A stretch of DNA of 64,000 nucleotides from Mangrovimicrobium sp033283265 (GTDB taxonomy: Bacteria; Pseudomonadota; Gammaproteobacteria; Pseudomonadales; Halieaceae), in NCBI GenBank assembly GCA_033283265.1, contig JAWMQN010000003.1, positions 310,001-374,000 of the forward strand, read 5' to 3'. Within the stretch, counting starts at the first letter, position 1. Each line of letters opens with the position of its first letter. Of this stretch, positions 19,686 through 28,260 are shown piece after piece. The notes under the pieces were generated by a model. The model saw only the letters and a program-made list of their open reading frames with translations. It searched no databases and was not told where the DNA came from. The translations under genes and the position numbers were made by a program.

Positions 19686-21539
19686 ATGCAGTGGATGCGC
19701 TGCCTCACCCTGATAACTGCCTGCCTGACTCTGGCCGCCTGTCGCCTGGAGTTCCAGACCCAGGGAGCCGGGGTGGTGTATGCCGAGAATGCGCAGGCCA
19801 TCTACCGCAACGGGCAGGTGCTCGAAATCAACGCGGACTACCAGGAGCGCTTTCAGCCGGTACCCTTGCCGGGTCGCAGGTTCCTGCAGTGGCACAACCT
19901 CTGCGTGGAGATCTATGACGCCTGCGACCTCGTGCTGGGCCGCGCGGCCTGGGAGCAGGATGAACAGTTTCCCCTGCGCGCGGAGTTTTCCGGCCCCTAC
20001 CGCGGGCCGCTCACCCTGCTGGACCTCGAGATGTGGTGGTACCCGCTGGCAATGGAGTTCCGCATTCCCGTGGACTCCGTGCTTACGCTGGGCGTTCAGG
20101 GCGACAGCCCAATCCGGGTCTTTGTCGCGTCATCTGATCGCCGCCGCGTCATCGCTGGCAAACGCTCCGGTGACGACTATGTCTTCCAGCTGGGCCCGGC
20201 CGACGACCCGGACCGCTTCTGGCCCTTCATCACCGCCCGGGACAGGGACGACAGCATAGCCAGTGTGTCCTTCGAGCTCGGCTTCGAGGACCTCGGCGCC
20301 GCCGCCATGCGCCCGCACAATGCGGCTACGCCGTGGGCGGACGTGCTGCGGCGCTGCGCCCTGCCGATGAGTCTTTTCGACCTGTGCAATCTAAACACCC
20401 TGCCCTATATCGGCACCACCAGCGGTAATATCGATGCCACCGCTATCATGGCCCGCACCCTGGTTTCCCACCCGTGGATGGGCAAGCGCTTCCGGGAGTT
20501 GTTATTGCAGTTGCCCCCCGAGCTGCTGCAGATGTTCCGCAGCGTGACCACGGTGGTCATCGGCAGCGAGATCCGTCCCTCATTCTATTCGCCGGCAACC
20601 GGGGCCATTTACCTCGACCCCGCCGATCTCTGGCTGACCCCGGCGGAGCGAAGCACGGTCAGTACCGAGGCCGACTATCGCGACGCCTTTGAGTCAGATT
20701 TCAGCTTTTTCCCGTTCTGGGTCTACGTCGAAGGCAATACCGAGGCCTGGACCCCCTCCGGCGCGTGGCCCGGGAGCCAGCAGCGATCGATCAGCGATAT
20801 TGTCCTGCCCATGGCCACCCTGCTGCTGCACGAGCTGACCCACGCCAACGACTCGGTGCCGGGAGCCCAGCTGGCCCACGCCCAGGGCGCCGATACACCC
20901 CTGGACCTCGCCGGCCGGATATACGACCAGACTCCGAGCGCGCAACTCTACGCGACCTATCCACTGAACTCCCCGCTGCTCTACGAACTTGCGGCGAGTT
21001 ACTACAATGGACTGCCGCCCAGTAACGCGATCCTCAGCCTGACGGCCGGACAGGCCGGCTGGCAGTTCGGCGGCGAGTACGCCAATGACCTCTACGCATT
21101 TTCGGCCGCCGCCGAGGACACCGCCATGCTGGTGGAAGAAGTACTTGCCAGGCACTTCTTCGGCATCGACAGAATTGTCGCCTTTGTCGATGCCCCGGGG
21201 GCAGTGCTTTCCCCGCAGTGCGCGGACTACGTACTGCGCTGGGGCAACCGCAATCGGGTGTTTGCGCCGGCGATCAGGGAGCGTGCAAGAACTGTGCTTT
21301 CCGCCATCCTCGATGAAAGCGATATATCGGCTTACCTCGACAACACGCCCCGGCAGCAACGACTCAGCGCGGGCCAGGGGCTGTGCCATTACTACCAGCT
21401 GCGCAGCTTCGACAGCTCCCAGCGGGGCCAGTCCCTGTCGCTGCCAGCGCGCAGCAGTGCGCAGCTGGCGCGCGCTGAACGGCACAGGAAGATCCGCCAG
21501 CTCCTCGACGACCGGCACCAGCGTCACCGCGCGAGATGA
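19686..21539 (+). CDS. Lipoprotein with HExxH zinc-metalloprotease-like motif
   Basis: A 617-residue predicted lipoprotein. The signal peptide ends in a lipobox LAAC with C19 as lipidation site. Residues about 28-85 resemble the Gly/Trp/Cys-rich beta repeat found in many surface lipoproteins (FLQWHNLCVEIYDACDL). The centre carries LLLHELTHAND, with HELTH at 382-386, the zincin HExxH pattern. Possible third metal ligands are E477, E484 or E485 in EDTAMLVEEVLARHFF, about 100 residues downstream, a spacing seen in gluzincin-like folds. The C-terminal tail is Arg/Gln-rich. I do not recognise a named family. A strong AGAGGT ribosome site precedes the ATG. Confidence 0.75.
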   Translation: MQWMRCLTLITACLTLAACRLEFQTQGAGVVYAENAQAIYRNGQVLEINADYQERFQPVPLPGRRFLQWHNLCVEIYDACDLVLGRAAWEQDEQFPLRAEFSGPYRGPLTLLDLEMWWYPLAMEFRIPVDSVLTLGVQGDSPIRVFVASSDRRRVIAGKRSGDDYVFQLGPADDPDRFWPFITARDRDDSIASVSFELGFEDLGAAAMRPHNAATPWADVLRRCALPMSLFDLCNLNTLPYIGTTSGNIDATAIMARTLVSHPWMGKRFRELLLQLPPELLQMFRSVTTVVIGSEIRPSFYSPATGAIYLDPADLWLTPAERSTVSTEADYRDAFESDFSFFPFWVYVEGNTEAWTPSGAWPGSQQRSISDIVLPMATLLLHELTHANDSVPGAQLAHAQGADTPLDLAGRIYDQTPSAQLYATYPLNSPLLYELAASYYNGLPPSNAILSLTAGQAGWQFGGEYANDLYAFSAAAEDTAMLVEEVLARHFFGIDRIVAFVDAPGAVLSPQCADYVLRWGNRNRVFAPAIRERARTVLSAILDESDISAYLDNTPRQQRLSAGQGLCHYYQLRSFDSSQRGQSLSLPARSSAQLARAERHRKIRQLLDDRHQRHRAR

Positions 21540-21548
21540 AAGATCGGT

Positions 21549-21947
21549 TTAACCGGCGAACAACGGCACGAAGCCCCACGCGGAGTGCGTCAGGGCCACA
21601 CTGAGGATATAGCCCGCGGTGAGCAGCGCGGCGATGTAGGCCATTGTGCGGGTGAGCGTGCGCCTTGCGAATCGCAGGGTGACCATGCCCAGCGCGATGT
21701 AGACCAGCAGGGCGATCAGCTTCGCCGTGAGCCAGTTCAGCGCAAACGGCGAAAGCTGCCACAGCCACAACATCCCGAGCGCCGAGCCGAGCAGCACTGA
21801 ATCAACGAGGTGCGGCAGGACCCGGGCCAGCCGATGCTGCAGCCGCGGGTCGGCGCGCAGTGCCCAGTAGCCGCGCAGCGCAAAGCCGCCGATGGAAATG
21901 AGTGCGCAGGTGACATGCAGGTATTTCAGCAGCGAGAACATGCGCAT
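21549..21947 (-). CDS. SirB-family membrane protein
   Basis: A 132-residue inner-membrane protein with four hydrophobic segments, beginning MFSLLKYLHVTCALISIGGFALRGYW, which matches the SirB (PF04247) family; the following VLPHLVDSVLLGSALGMLW is also typical. The family's function is not settled; it was named after an invasion regulator locus in Salmonella, and a direct regulatory role is doubtful. It lies 65 bases after glmS on the same strand and may be the last gene of a glmU-glmS-sirB unit. It converges with the zincin lipoprotein gene, nine bases apart. Confidence 0.82.
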   Translation of the reverse strand: MRMFSLLKYLHVTCALISIGGFALRGYWALRADPRLQHRLARVLPHLVDSVLLGSALGMLWLWQLSPFALNWLTAKLIALLVYIALGMVTLRFARRTLTRTMAYIAALLTAGYILSVALTHSAWGFVPLFAG

Positions 21948-22012
21948 CGCCCAGCTGGGCTGTAGTGCAAATCCAGGTCAGTGCGCCGGCCGGGCATGGG
22001 TTTGCAAGCGCA

Positions 22013-23842
22013 CTATTCGACGGTGACGGACTTGGCGAGATTGCGCGGCTTGTCGACATCCGTGCCCTTCTGCACCGCCACGTGATAGGACAGCAGTTGC
22101 AGGGCCACCGTGTACACGATTGGCTTCACCACCTCCGGGCAGTGGGGCATGTTCAACACGGTAAGCCGCGACTCGCTCTTCAGACCGGCGTTGCGGTCGG
22201 CAAACACAAACAGCTCGCCGCCGCGGGAGCGCACTTCCTCCAGGTTCGACTTGAGCTTCTCCAGCAGGTCGTCCCCGGGGGCGACCGCCACCACCGGCAT
22301 ATCGTCGTCGACCAGTGCCAGCGGGCCGTGCTTCAGCTCGCCGGCCGGGTAGGCCTCGGCGTGGATATAGGAAATCTCCTTGAGCTTGAGCGCGCCTTCC
22401 ATGGCGATCGGGTACTGGATGCCACGGCCCAGGAACAGGGCGTGGTGGCGGGGAATGAAGGCCTCCGACAGCGCCTCGATGGCGGCGTCCAGCTCCAGGG
22501 TCTGCTGTACGTAATCCGGCAACTGGTGCAGGGCCGTTACCAGTTCCTCTATCTGCTCCGCGCCCAGCGCCCTGCGCCGCCCGAGGGCGATGGTCAGCAT
22601 GAGCAAACCGACCAGCTGGGTGGTGAAGGCCTTGGTAGAGGCCACGCCGATCTCCGGGCCGGCGCGGGTCAGGAAAACCAGGTCGCTCTCCCGCACCAGC
22701 GAGCTGTTGGCCACATTGGCGACCACCAGGCTGCCGATGAACTCCCCGGGGGCCGCGTTGCGCAGGGCCGCCAGGGTGTCAGCGGTTTCACCTGACTGGG
22801 AGATGGTGACCAGCAGGGTGCCCGGCTGCGCTACCCGGCTGCGATAGCGAAATTCCGAGGCCACCTCGACCTGGCAGGCGATCCCCGCCAGCTCCTCCAG
22901 CCAGTAACGGGCCACCATACCGGCGTGGAAGCTGGTACCGCAGGCAACGATTTGCACCCGCTCGACCCGGTCGAACAGTGCGCCGGCGTCTTCTCCGAAA
23001 ACACGGTCGGCGACTTCGCGCTCGCCGCCGGCATTGAAGGTGGCGGCGAGGGCCCGCGGTTGCTCGTGAATCTCCTTGATCATGTAGTGATCGAAGTCGC
23101 CCAGCTCGGCGGTTTCGACCACATCCTCGATGCGCGTCATCGCGCGCTGCCGCTCCTGCCCATCCGGGCCGAATACCTCGATCGACGCGGGCGTTATCCG
23201 CACCAGGTCGCCCTCCTCGAGGTAGATGAAGCGGTCGGTGACCTGGCGTAGCGCGAGCTGGTCCGAGGCGAGAAAGTTTTCACCGATGCCGACACCGATC
23301 ACCAGCGGACTGCCCTCGCGCGCGGCGACCACCGTGTCCGGATTCTCCACATCGATCACTGCGATAGCGTAGGCGCCTTCCAGGCGCGCCACCGTCGCCG
23401 CCAGAGCGGTGCCCAAGTCGAGGCCGTTCTCCAGCTGGTGGTGCAGTAGGTGGGCGATAACCTCACTGTCAGTGGCGGAAAAGAACTCGTAGCCCAGGGC
23501 CTGCAATTCCCGGCGCAGCGCTTCGTGGTTCTCGATGATGCCGTTGTGCACCAGCGCCACACGGTTGCCGGAAATGTGCGGGTGGGCGTTCACCGAGGAC
23601 GGTTCGCCGTGGGTGGCCCAACGGGTGTGGGCAATGCCGGTGCAACCCAGGTGGGGCTGCATGCGCTGCGCGTCCTCGAGTTCGGCGACCTTGCCGAGGC
23701 GCTTGTGCAGCAGCAGGTTGTGCTCGTTGTCGAGCAGGGCCATGCCCGCAGAGTCATAGCCGCGGTACTCGAGCCGGCGCAGGCCCTCGAGGAGGATTTC
23801 GGATACTTCACGCCGCGCCGCGGCGGCCACAATACCGCACAT
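22013..23842 (-). CDS. glmS: Glutamine--fructose-6-phosphate aminotransferase (isomerizing)
   Basis: A 609-residue GlmS, which makes glucosamine-6-phosphate from fructose-6-phosphate and glutamine, the first step toward UDP-GlcNAc for peptidoglycan and LPS. The mature N-terminus is MCGIVAAAA, so C2 becomes the N-terminal catalytic cysteine after Met removal. Glutaminase motifs (RRLEYRGYDSAGMAL, TRWATHGEPS, HNGIIEN), two SIS isomerase domains (CGTSFHAGMVARYW, TISQSGETADTLAAL) and the C-terminal KSVTVE are all present. The frame runs 21 codons upstream, but the ATG at 23842, one base after the glmU stop, gives the required N-terminus. Confidence 0.97.
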   Translation of the reverse strand: MCGIVAAAARREVSEILLEGLRRLEYRGYDSAGMALLDNEHNLLLHKRLGKVAELEDAQRMQPHLGCTGIAHTRWATHGEPSSVNAHPHISGNRVALVHNGIIENHEALRRELQALGYEFFSATDSEVIAHLLHHQLENGLDLGTALAATVARLEGAYAIAVIDVENPDTVVAAREGSPLVIGVGIGENFLASDQLALRQVTDRFIYLEEGDLVRITPASIEVFGPDGQERQRAMTRIEDVVETAELGDFDHYMIKEIHEQPRALAATFNAGGEREVADRVFGEDAGALFDRVERVQIVACGTSFHAGMVARYWLEELAGIACQVEVASEFRYRSRVAQPGTLLVTISQSGETADTLAALRNAAPGEFIGSLVVANVANSSLVRESDLVFLTRAGPEIGVASTKAFTTQLVGLLMLTIALGRRRALGAEQIEELVTALHQLPDYVQQTLELDAAIEALSEAFIPRHHALFLGRGIQYPIAMEGALKLKEISYIHAEAYPAGELKHGPLALVDDDMPVVAVAPGDDLLEKLKSNLEEVRSRGGELFVFADRNAGLKSESRLTVLNMPHCPEVVKPIVYTVALQLLSYHVAVQKGTDVDKPRNLAKSVTVE

Positions 23843-23843
23843 G

Positions 23844-25214
23844 TCAGCGTTCTCCCTGCTTGTCACCGGGCCGCTGCCAGCCCTGGATATTGCGCTGGCG
23901 GCCACGGGCCACGGCCAGTTCGTTCTCCCCGATGCCCTCGGTCACGGTGGAACCGGCGGCGACAAAGCCTCCGTCGGCGATTTCGAGCGGTGCCACCAGG
24001 GTGCTGTTGGAGCCGACGAAAACGCCGTCACCTATGGTGGTGCGGTGCTTGTTCACGCCGTCGTAGTTACAGGTGATGGTACCGGCACCGATGTTTACCC
24101 CTTCACCCATGGCACAGTCGCCGATGTAAGTGAGGTGATTGACCTTGCTGCCGGCGCCAATCCCGGCGTTTTTGGTCTCGACGAAATTGCCGATTCGGGC
24201 GCCATCGGCCAGCTTCGTACCCGGGCGCAGGCGGGCAAAGGGACCTACGTTGGTCGCCTTGCCAAGTTCCGCCCCCTCGATATGGCTCATCGCATGGATC
24301 GTCGTGGCGGCACCGATGACAGCGTTCTTCAGGACGCAATTGGGACCGACCGAGACGCCGTCGCCGAGGATCACCTCACCCTCGAACACCGTGTTGACGT
24401 CGATGGACACATCGCGACCGCAGCGCAGGCTGCCGCGCAGGTCGAAGCGCTGCGGGTCGGTGATCGCGACGCCCTCGCGCATCAGCGCGCGTGCTGCCCG
24501 CAACTGGTACTCCCGCTCCACCGCGGCGAGCTGGATGCGGTCGTTGACGCCCTGAATTTCGATCTCCGAGCGCGCCAGTTGCGCCGCTACCGGCAGGCCA
24601 TCGGCAACGGCCAGGCGGAGGATATCGGGCAGGTAGTACTCACCCTGGCTGTTGGCGTTGCCCACCGCCGGGAGATAACGCTGCAACAGCGCCGCCGGGG
24701 CCGCCAGTACGCCTGAGTTCACTTCGCGCAGGGCGCGCTGCTCGACGCTGGCGTCTTTTTCCTCCACCACCGCCACCAGGCAACCGTCCTCAGCGCGCAA
24801 AATACGCCCGTAACCGGTCGGGTCCGTCACCTCGGCGGTCAGCAGGGCCGGGGCTTCGCTGCCCTGCACGACCAGGGCGCCCAGGGTTTCCGCCTCGATC
24901 AGGGGCACGTCGCCGTAGAGCACCAGCACCACGCTGTCGCTGCCGATCGCCGGCAGCGCCTGCAGGACCGCGTGACCGGTACCCAACTGCTGTGACTGCT
25001 CGACCCAGTTGATATCCCCGCCGACAACGGCTTCCCGGACCTCTTGCGCGCCGTGGCCCACGACGACGTGAATCGCCCGCGGCTGCAACGCGCGGGCGGT
25101 AGACAACACATGTTCCAGCATCGGCCGGCCGGCCACCGGGTGCAGCACCTTGGGCAGGGCGGATTTCATACGGGTGCCCTGACCGGCAGCGAGAATAACA
25201 ATATCGAGCTTCAT
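23844..25214 (-). CDS. glmU: Bifunctional GlcNAc-1-P uridyltransferase / GlcN-1-P acetyltransferase
   Basis: A 456-residue GlmU, identical in length to E. coli GlmU. It acetylates glucosamine-1-phosphate and then adds UMP to make UDP-GlcNAc. The N-terminal nucleotidyltransferase has AAGQGTRMKSALPKVLHPVAG (about 8-28) and LYGDVPLI. The C-terminal left-handed beta helix shows hexapeptide repeats and the acetyltransferase site around ARLRPGTKLADGARIGNFVE and NYDGVNKHRTTIGDGVFVGS. glmS follows one base after the stop. The divergent gene upstream is a TrmB-like regulator. Confidence 0.97.
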   Translation of the reverse strand: MKLDIVILAAGQGTRMKSALPKVLHPVAGRPMLEHVLSTARALQPRAIHVVVGHGAQEVREAVVGGDINWVEQSQQLGTGHAVLQALPAIGSDSVVLVLYGDVPLIEAETLGALVVQGSEAPALLTAEVTDPTGYGRILRAEDGCLVAVVEEKDASVEQRALREVNSGVLAAPAALLQRYLPAVGNANSQGEYYLPDILRLAVADGLPVAAQLARSEIEIQGVNDRIQLAAVEREYQLRAARALMREGVAITDPQRFDLRGSLRCGRDVSIDVNTVFEGEVILGDGVSVGPNCVLKNAVIGAATTIHAMSHIEGAELGKATNVGPFARLRPGTKLADGARIGNFVETKNAGIGAGSKVNHLTYIGDCAMGEGVNIGAGTITCNYDGVNKHRTTIGDGVFVGSNSTLVAPLEIADGGFVAAGSTVTEGIGENELAVARGRQRNIQGWQRPGDKQGER

Positions 25215-25259
25215 AGAACCGTTCCCAGCCCAACCCGGCGGTTGGCTGTCAGCGATTTA

Positions 25260-25289
25260 TTGACATGAGATTTAGATTAAGCGCATATT
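25260..25289 (+). promoter_or_regulatory. Putative promoter of the TrmB-like regulator
   Basis: A perfect TTGACA (25260-25265), an 18-base spacer and CATATT (25284-25289). It overlaps the oppositely directed glmU promoter candidate, so the two could compete. The regulator's start codon is 54 bases downstream. Confidence 0.45.
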
Positions 25290-25313
25290 AAAAATCATGT
25301 ATTGGCATTACAA
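25285..25313 (-). promoter_or_regulatory. Putative glmU promoter
   Basis: On the minus strand: TTGTAA (25308-25313), 17-base spacer, TAATAT (25285-25290), each 4/6 to sigma-70 consensus, about 70 bases before glmU in an AT-rich gap. Confidence 0.4.
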
Positions 25314-25317
25314 CGCC

Positions 25318-25340
25318 ATTTGTCACAAATTTAATGACAA
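25318..25340. promoter_or_regulatory. Operator-like palindromes just before the TrmB-like gene
   Basis: ATTTGT-C-ACAAAT is a perfect 13-base dyad (25318-25330). It overlaps a second dyad, TTGTCA (25320-25325) and TGACAA (25335-25340). Both lie between the promoter and the start codon at 25344, an obvious place for autorepression. Confidence 0.45.
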
Positions 25341-25343
25341 CGA

Positions 25344-26084
25344 ATGAAACTTGATAGCCTGCGCCAGCTGGGTCTCGAGGAGCGCGAAATCAGCATCTAC
25401 CGCGCCCTGCTCCGGCTCGGTCCCGCCTCCATCCGCGACGTAGCCGCCGAGGCGGGGATCAATCGCGGCACTACCTACGAAACCCTCAAGCAACTCGCCG
25501 CCAAGGGTGTGGTCAACTATTTCCCCCGGGGCAAACGACGGGTATTCCAGGCCGAGGAACCGGAGCGCCTGTTGCAGCTCGGCGAGCAGAAGCAGCAGGC
25601 CCTGTCCCATGCCCTCGAGCAGTTGCGCACCGAGGTAATACCCGCGCTGAAGCAGTCGAAAGCAAAGTTCAGCCCCGGTAACGTGCGCTTCTACGAGGGC
25701 GACGACGGGGTCGAACTGGTGCTGCGCGACATTCTCGACAGCGCCGGGCGCGACCCCGAGCGCGGTTACTCGGTCATCTCCACCCGCACCCTGCGCCGCC
25801 ACCTGTACCGGCCCTTTCCCAACTTTACCCGCCTGCGCGAGAGCCGCGGCATCCGGGTGCGGGTCATTGCCGTCGGTGAAGGCGGCGATGAGGCCGAGTA
25901 CGCCGAGCGCAAGTGGCTGCCGACCAGCACCGATCCCGACGCTTCCTATATCGCGATCTACCCGCCGAAAGTCGCCATGATCACCCTGGCCGAGGAGAAT
26001 TACCCGGTAGTGGTGATCATCGAGTCCGCGGCCATTGCCGCCACCCAGCAGATCCTCTTCGACACGCTCTGGCAACTGCTTTGA
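25344..26084 (+). CDS. TrmB-like transcriptional regulator
   Basis: A 246-residue protein with an N-terminal winged helix of the TrmB type (about 1-70: LRQLGLEEREISIYRALLRLG, then AAEAGINRGTTYETLKQLAAKG, then the wing VNYFPRGKRRVFQAEEPERLL), a coiled-coil linker (about 75-105) and a C-terminal effector-like domain (about 110-246, PLD-like TrmB C-domain pattern). TrmB regulators are commonest in archaea, where they sense sugars. It diverges from glmU and precedes aguB-aguA by 150 bases, so glucosamine or polyamine metabolism are the candidate targets. No clear Shine-Dalgarno precedes the ATG. Confidence 0.8.
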   Translation: MKLDSLRQLGLEEREISIYRALLRLGPASIRDVAAEAGINRGTTYETLKQLAAKGVVNYFPRGKRRVFQAEEPERLLQLGEQKQQALSHALEQLRTEVIPALKQSKAKFSPGNVRFYEGDDGVELVLRDILDSAGRDPERGYSVISTRTLRRHLYRPFPNFTRLRESRGIRVRVIAVGEGGDEAEYAERKWLPTSTDPDASYIAIYPPKVAMITLAEENYPVVVIIESAAIAATQQILFDTLWQLL

Positions 26085-26234
26085 AGGGGCCACACGCCCT
26101 GCCGGCAACAGGGCCTACGACCCTTCGCCGACCTCCTCCACAGAGGTATTCGCCAGCACAGCGCTTTGTTTTATGCTGGCTTGAGGAAAGGCGCGCCCCG
26201 CTGCCTATCAACCGCCAGAACCAAGGTTTTAGCC

Positions 26235-27110
26235 ATGACCCGGACTGTGAATTTCGCCGCGATACAACTGGCCATGAGCTGGGATATCGACACCAACCTG
26301 CAAAAGGCCGAAGCCGCCGTACGCGAGGCCCATGGCCGCGGTGCCCAGGTGATCCTGCTCCCTGAACTCTTTGCCACCCCGTATTTTTGCAAGACCCAGC
26401 ACTACCCCCACCTTGAGCTGGCCCAGCCGCTGGCGGGTAACCCGGTTGTCGCCCGCTTTGCCGCGCTCGCCGCAGAACTGGGTGTCGTGCTGCCGATCAG
26501 CTATTTCGAACGCGACACCAACACCCATTACAACTCACTGGTGATGATCGACGCCGATGGCACGGTGCTCGACAACTACCGCAAGAGCCATATTCCCGAT
26601 GGCCCGGGTTATTGCGAGAAGTTCTATTTCACCCCGGGGGACACCGGCTTCCGGGTCTGGGATACCCGTTTTGGCCGATTCGGGGTCGGCATCTGCTGGG
26701 ACCAGTGGTTCCCGGAGACCGCACGCTGCTGTGCGCTTATGGGAGCAGAGGTCATGTTTTACCCGACCGCCATCGGCTCCGAACCCCAGGATCCCGAGCT
26801 GGATTCACGTGACCACTGGCAACGCGTGATGCAGGGCCACGCAGCCGCCAACCTGCTCCCCGTCATCGCCGCCAACCGCACCGGCGTGGAAACCGACCAG
26901 GGTGTGCGGAGCGTTTTTTATGGCTCCTCATTCATCACCGAGCACACCGGGGAGAAAATCGTCGAGGCCGGGCGCGAGGAAGAGACCGTACTGATCACCA
27001 GTATCGACCTCGACGCCTGCGCCACTTATCGCCGCTCCTGGGGCCTGTTCCGCGACCGCCGGCCAGAACTCTACGGTCTGATCAGCGGCAGCGCCAGGGA
27101 CGTCCTGTGA
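26235..27110 (+). CDS. aguB: N-carbamoylputrescine amidase
   Basis: A 291-residue nitrilase-superfamily enzyme that hydrolyses N-carbamoylputrescine to putrescine, CO2 and ammonia. The catalytic triad is visible: E44 (LLPELFATPYF), K117 (YRKSHIPDGPGY) and C154 (GICWDQWFPE). Strong identity to known AguB in NRTGVE and WGLFRDRRPELY. The frame is open from 26166, but the ATG at 26235 gives the usual N-terminus MTRTVNFAAIQ with AAGG upstream. Its stop overlaps the aguA GTG by four bases, matching their consecutive reactions. Confidence 0.95.
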   Translation: MTRTVNFAAIQLAMSWDIDTNLQKAEAAVREAHGRGAQVILLPELFATPYFCKTQHYPHLELAQPLAGNPVVARFAALAAELGVVLPISYFERDTNTHYNSLVMIDADGTVLDNYRKSHIPDGPGYCEKFYFTPGDTGFRVWDTRFGRFGVGICWDQWFPETARCCALMGAEVMFYPTAIGSEPQDPELDSRDHWQRVMQGHAAANLLPVIAANRTGVETDQGVRSVFYGSSFITEHTGEKIVEAGREEETVLITSIDLDACATYRRSWGLFRDRRPELYGLISGSARDVL

Positions 27111-28207
27111 CCAGCCTGCCACTTCCGGGAACCCCCGCCGCCGACGGCTTCTACATGCCGGGCGAGCACGCCCCACAACAGGCTGTGTTGATGGCCTGGC
27201 CCCAGCGGCCCGACAACTGGCGCAATACTGCACAGCCAGCGCAGGCGGCGTTTGCCGCCGTGGCCGCAGCGATACTACCCGCCACGCCGGTTTTCATGTG
27301 CGTGGCAGAGTCCGACTACGACAGCGCCCGCAGCGCCATGCCCGCCGGCGTAGAGTTGCTGCGCATTCCCAGTGACGACTGCTGGATGCGCGACATTGGC
27401 CCCAGCTACGTGATCGACGGCGACGGCGACCGGCGCGGAATCGACTGGCAGTTCAACGCCTGGGGAGGTGAGGTCGACGGGCTCTACGCCGACTGGCGCC
27501 AGGACGACGCACTCGCCGGAAAGCTGCTGGCACTGCGCGGGGAAGAACGCTACCGGGCACCGCTGGTGATGGAGGGCGGCGCCCTGCACGTGGATGGTGA
27601 AGGAACCTGCTTCACCACCGGCGAATGCCTGCTCCACCCGAGCCGCAACCCGGACCTCGACAAAGCCGCCATTGAGCAGTATCTGCGCGACTACCTCGCG
27701 GTCAGCAAAGTGATCTGGTTGCCGCGCGGCGTGTACCACGACGAGACCAACGGCCACGTCGACAACCTCATGCACGTGGTCTGTCCGGGGGAAGTCGTGC
27801 TCAGCTGGTGCGACGACCCGCAGGACCCGATGTACGCAATCTGTCGCGAGGCTGAGGCGGTTCTGCTGGAGACGCCGGATGCGCGGGGGCGATCGCTCCT
27901 GGTGCATCGCCTGCCGATGCCAGGTCCCCTGTATATGAGCGAGGCGGAAGCCGCCGGTGTCGAACCGTCAGCCGGCATGTCCCGCCAGGCGGGAGAGCGA
28001 CTGGCCGCGTCCTACGCCAATTTTCTCATTACCAACTCACGGGTGGTGTTTCCCTTGCTGGATCCCCGGCATGACGACGAAGCCCGGCACGTTCTGGCGG
28101 GGCTGTTTCCGGAGCGGGAAGTCGTCGGGGTCCCGGGGCGGGAGATTCTGCTCGGCGGCGGCAATATCCACTGCATCACCCAGCAGATTCCGCGTAGCGG
28201 GCCCTGA
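27107..28207 (+). CDS. aguA: Agmatine deiminase
   Basis: A 366-residue agmatine deiminase, converting agmatine to N-carbamoylputrescine plus ammonia. Family motifs: MPGEHAPQQAVLMAWPQRPDNW at the N-terminus, DDCWMRDIGPSYVID, NAWGG, the EGGALHVDGEGTCFTT segment, HVDNLMHVV, and the nucleophile C356 in GGGNIHCITQQIP. Start is a GTG overlapping aguB (GTGA). With AguB this is the arginine decarboxylase-agmatine route to putrescine; the decarboxylase itself is not in the window. It converges with the atp operon. Confidence 0.96.
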   Translation: MTSLPLPGTPAADGFYMPGEHAPQQAVLMAWPQRPDNWRNTAQPAQAAFAAVAAAILPATPVFMCVAESDYDSARSAMPAGVELLRIPSDDCWMRDIGPSYVIDGDGDRRGIDWQFNAWGGEVDGLYADWRQDDALAGKLLALRGEERYRAPLVMEGGALHVDGEGTCFTTGECLLHPSRNPDLDKAAIEQYLRDYLAVSKVIWLPRGVYHDETNGHVDNLMHVVCPGEVVLSWCDDPQDPMYAICREAEAVLLETPDARGRSLLVHRLPMPGPLYMSEAEAAGVEPSAGMSRQAGERLAASYANFLITNSRVVFPLLDPRHDDEARHVLAGLFPEREVVGVPGREILLGGGNIHCITQQIPRSGP

Positions 28208-28214
28208 ACAAAAA

Positions 28215-28236
28215 AGCCCCGGACTTGGCCGGGGCT
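28215..28236 (-). terminator. Rho-independent terminator of the atp operon
   Basis: AGCCCCGG (28215-28222) pairs with CCGGGGCT (28229-28236) around a six-base loop. On the minus strand a TTTTTTG tract follows, so it ends atp transcription; it probably also stops aguA from the other side less efficiently. Confidence 0.85.
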
Positions 28237-28260
28237 TCACCAACACGGTCCGCGCGGGGA

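Noticed and set aside
23843..23860. glmS ribozyme
   Set aside because: glmS begins one base after glmU, leaving no leader; the ribozyme is a feature of Gram-positive bacteria.
26096..26114. GCCCTG/CAGGGC hairpin between the TrmB-like gene and aguB as terminator
   Set aside because: Six-bp stem without a T-run; too weak to call.
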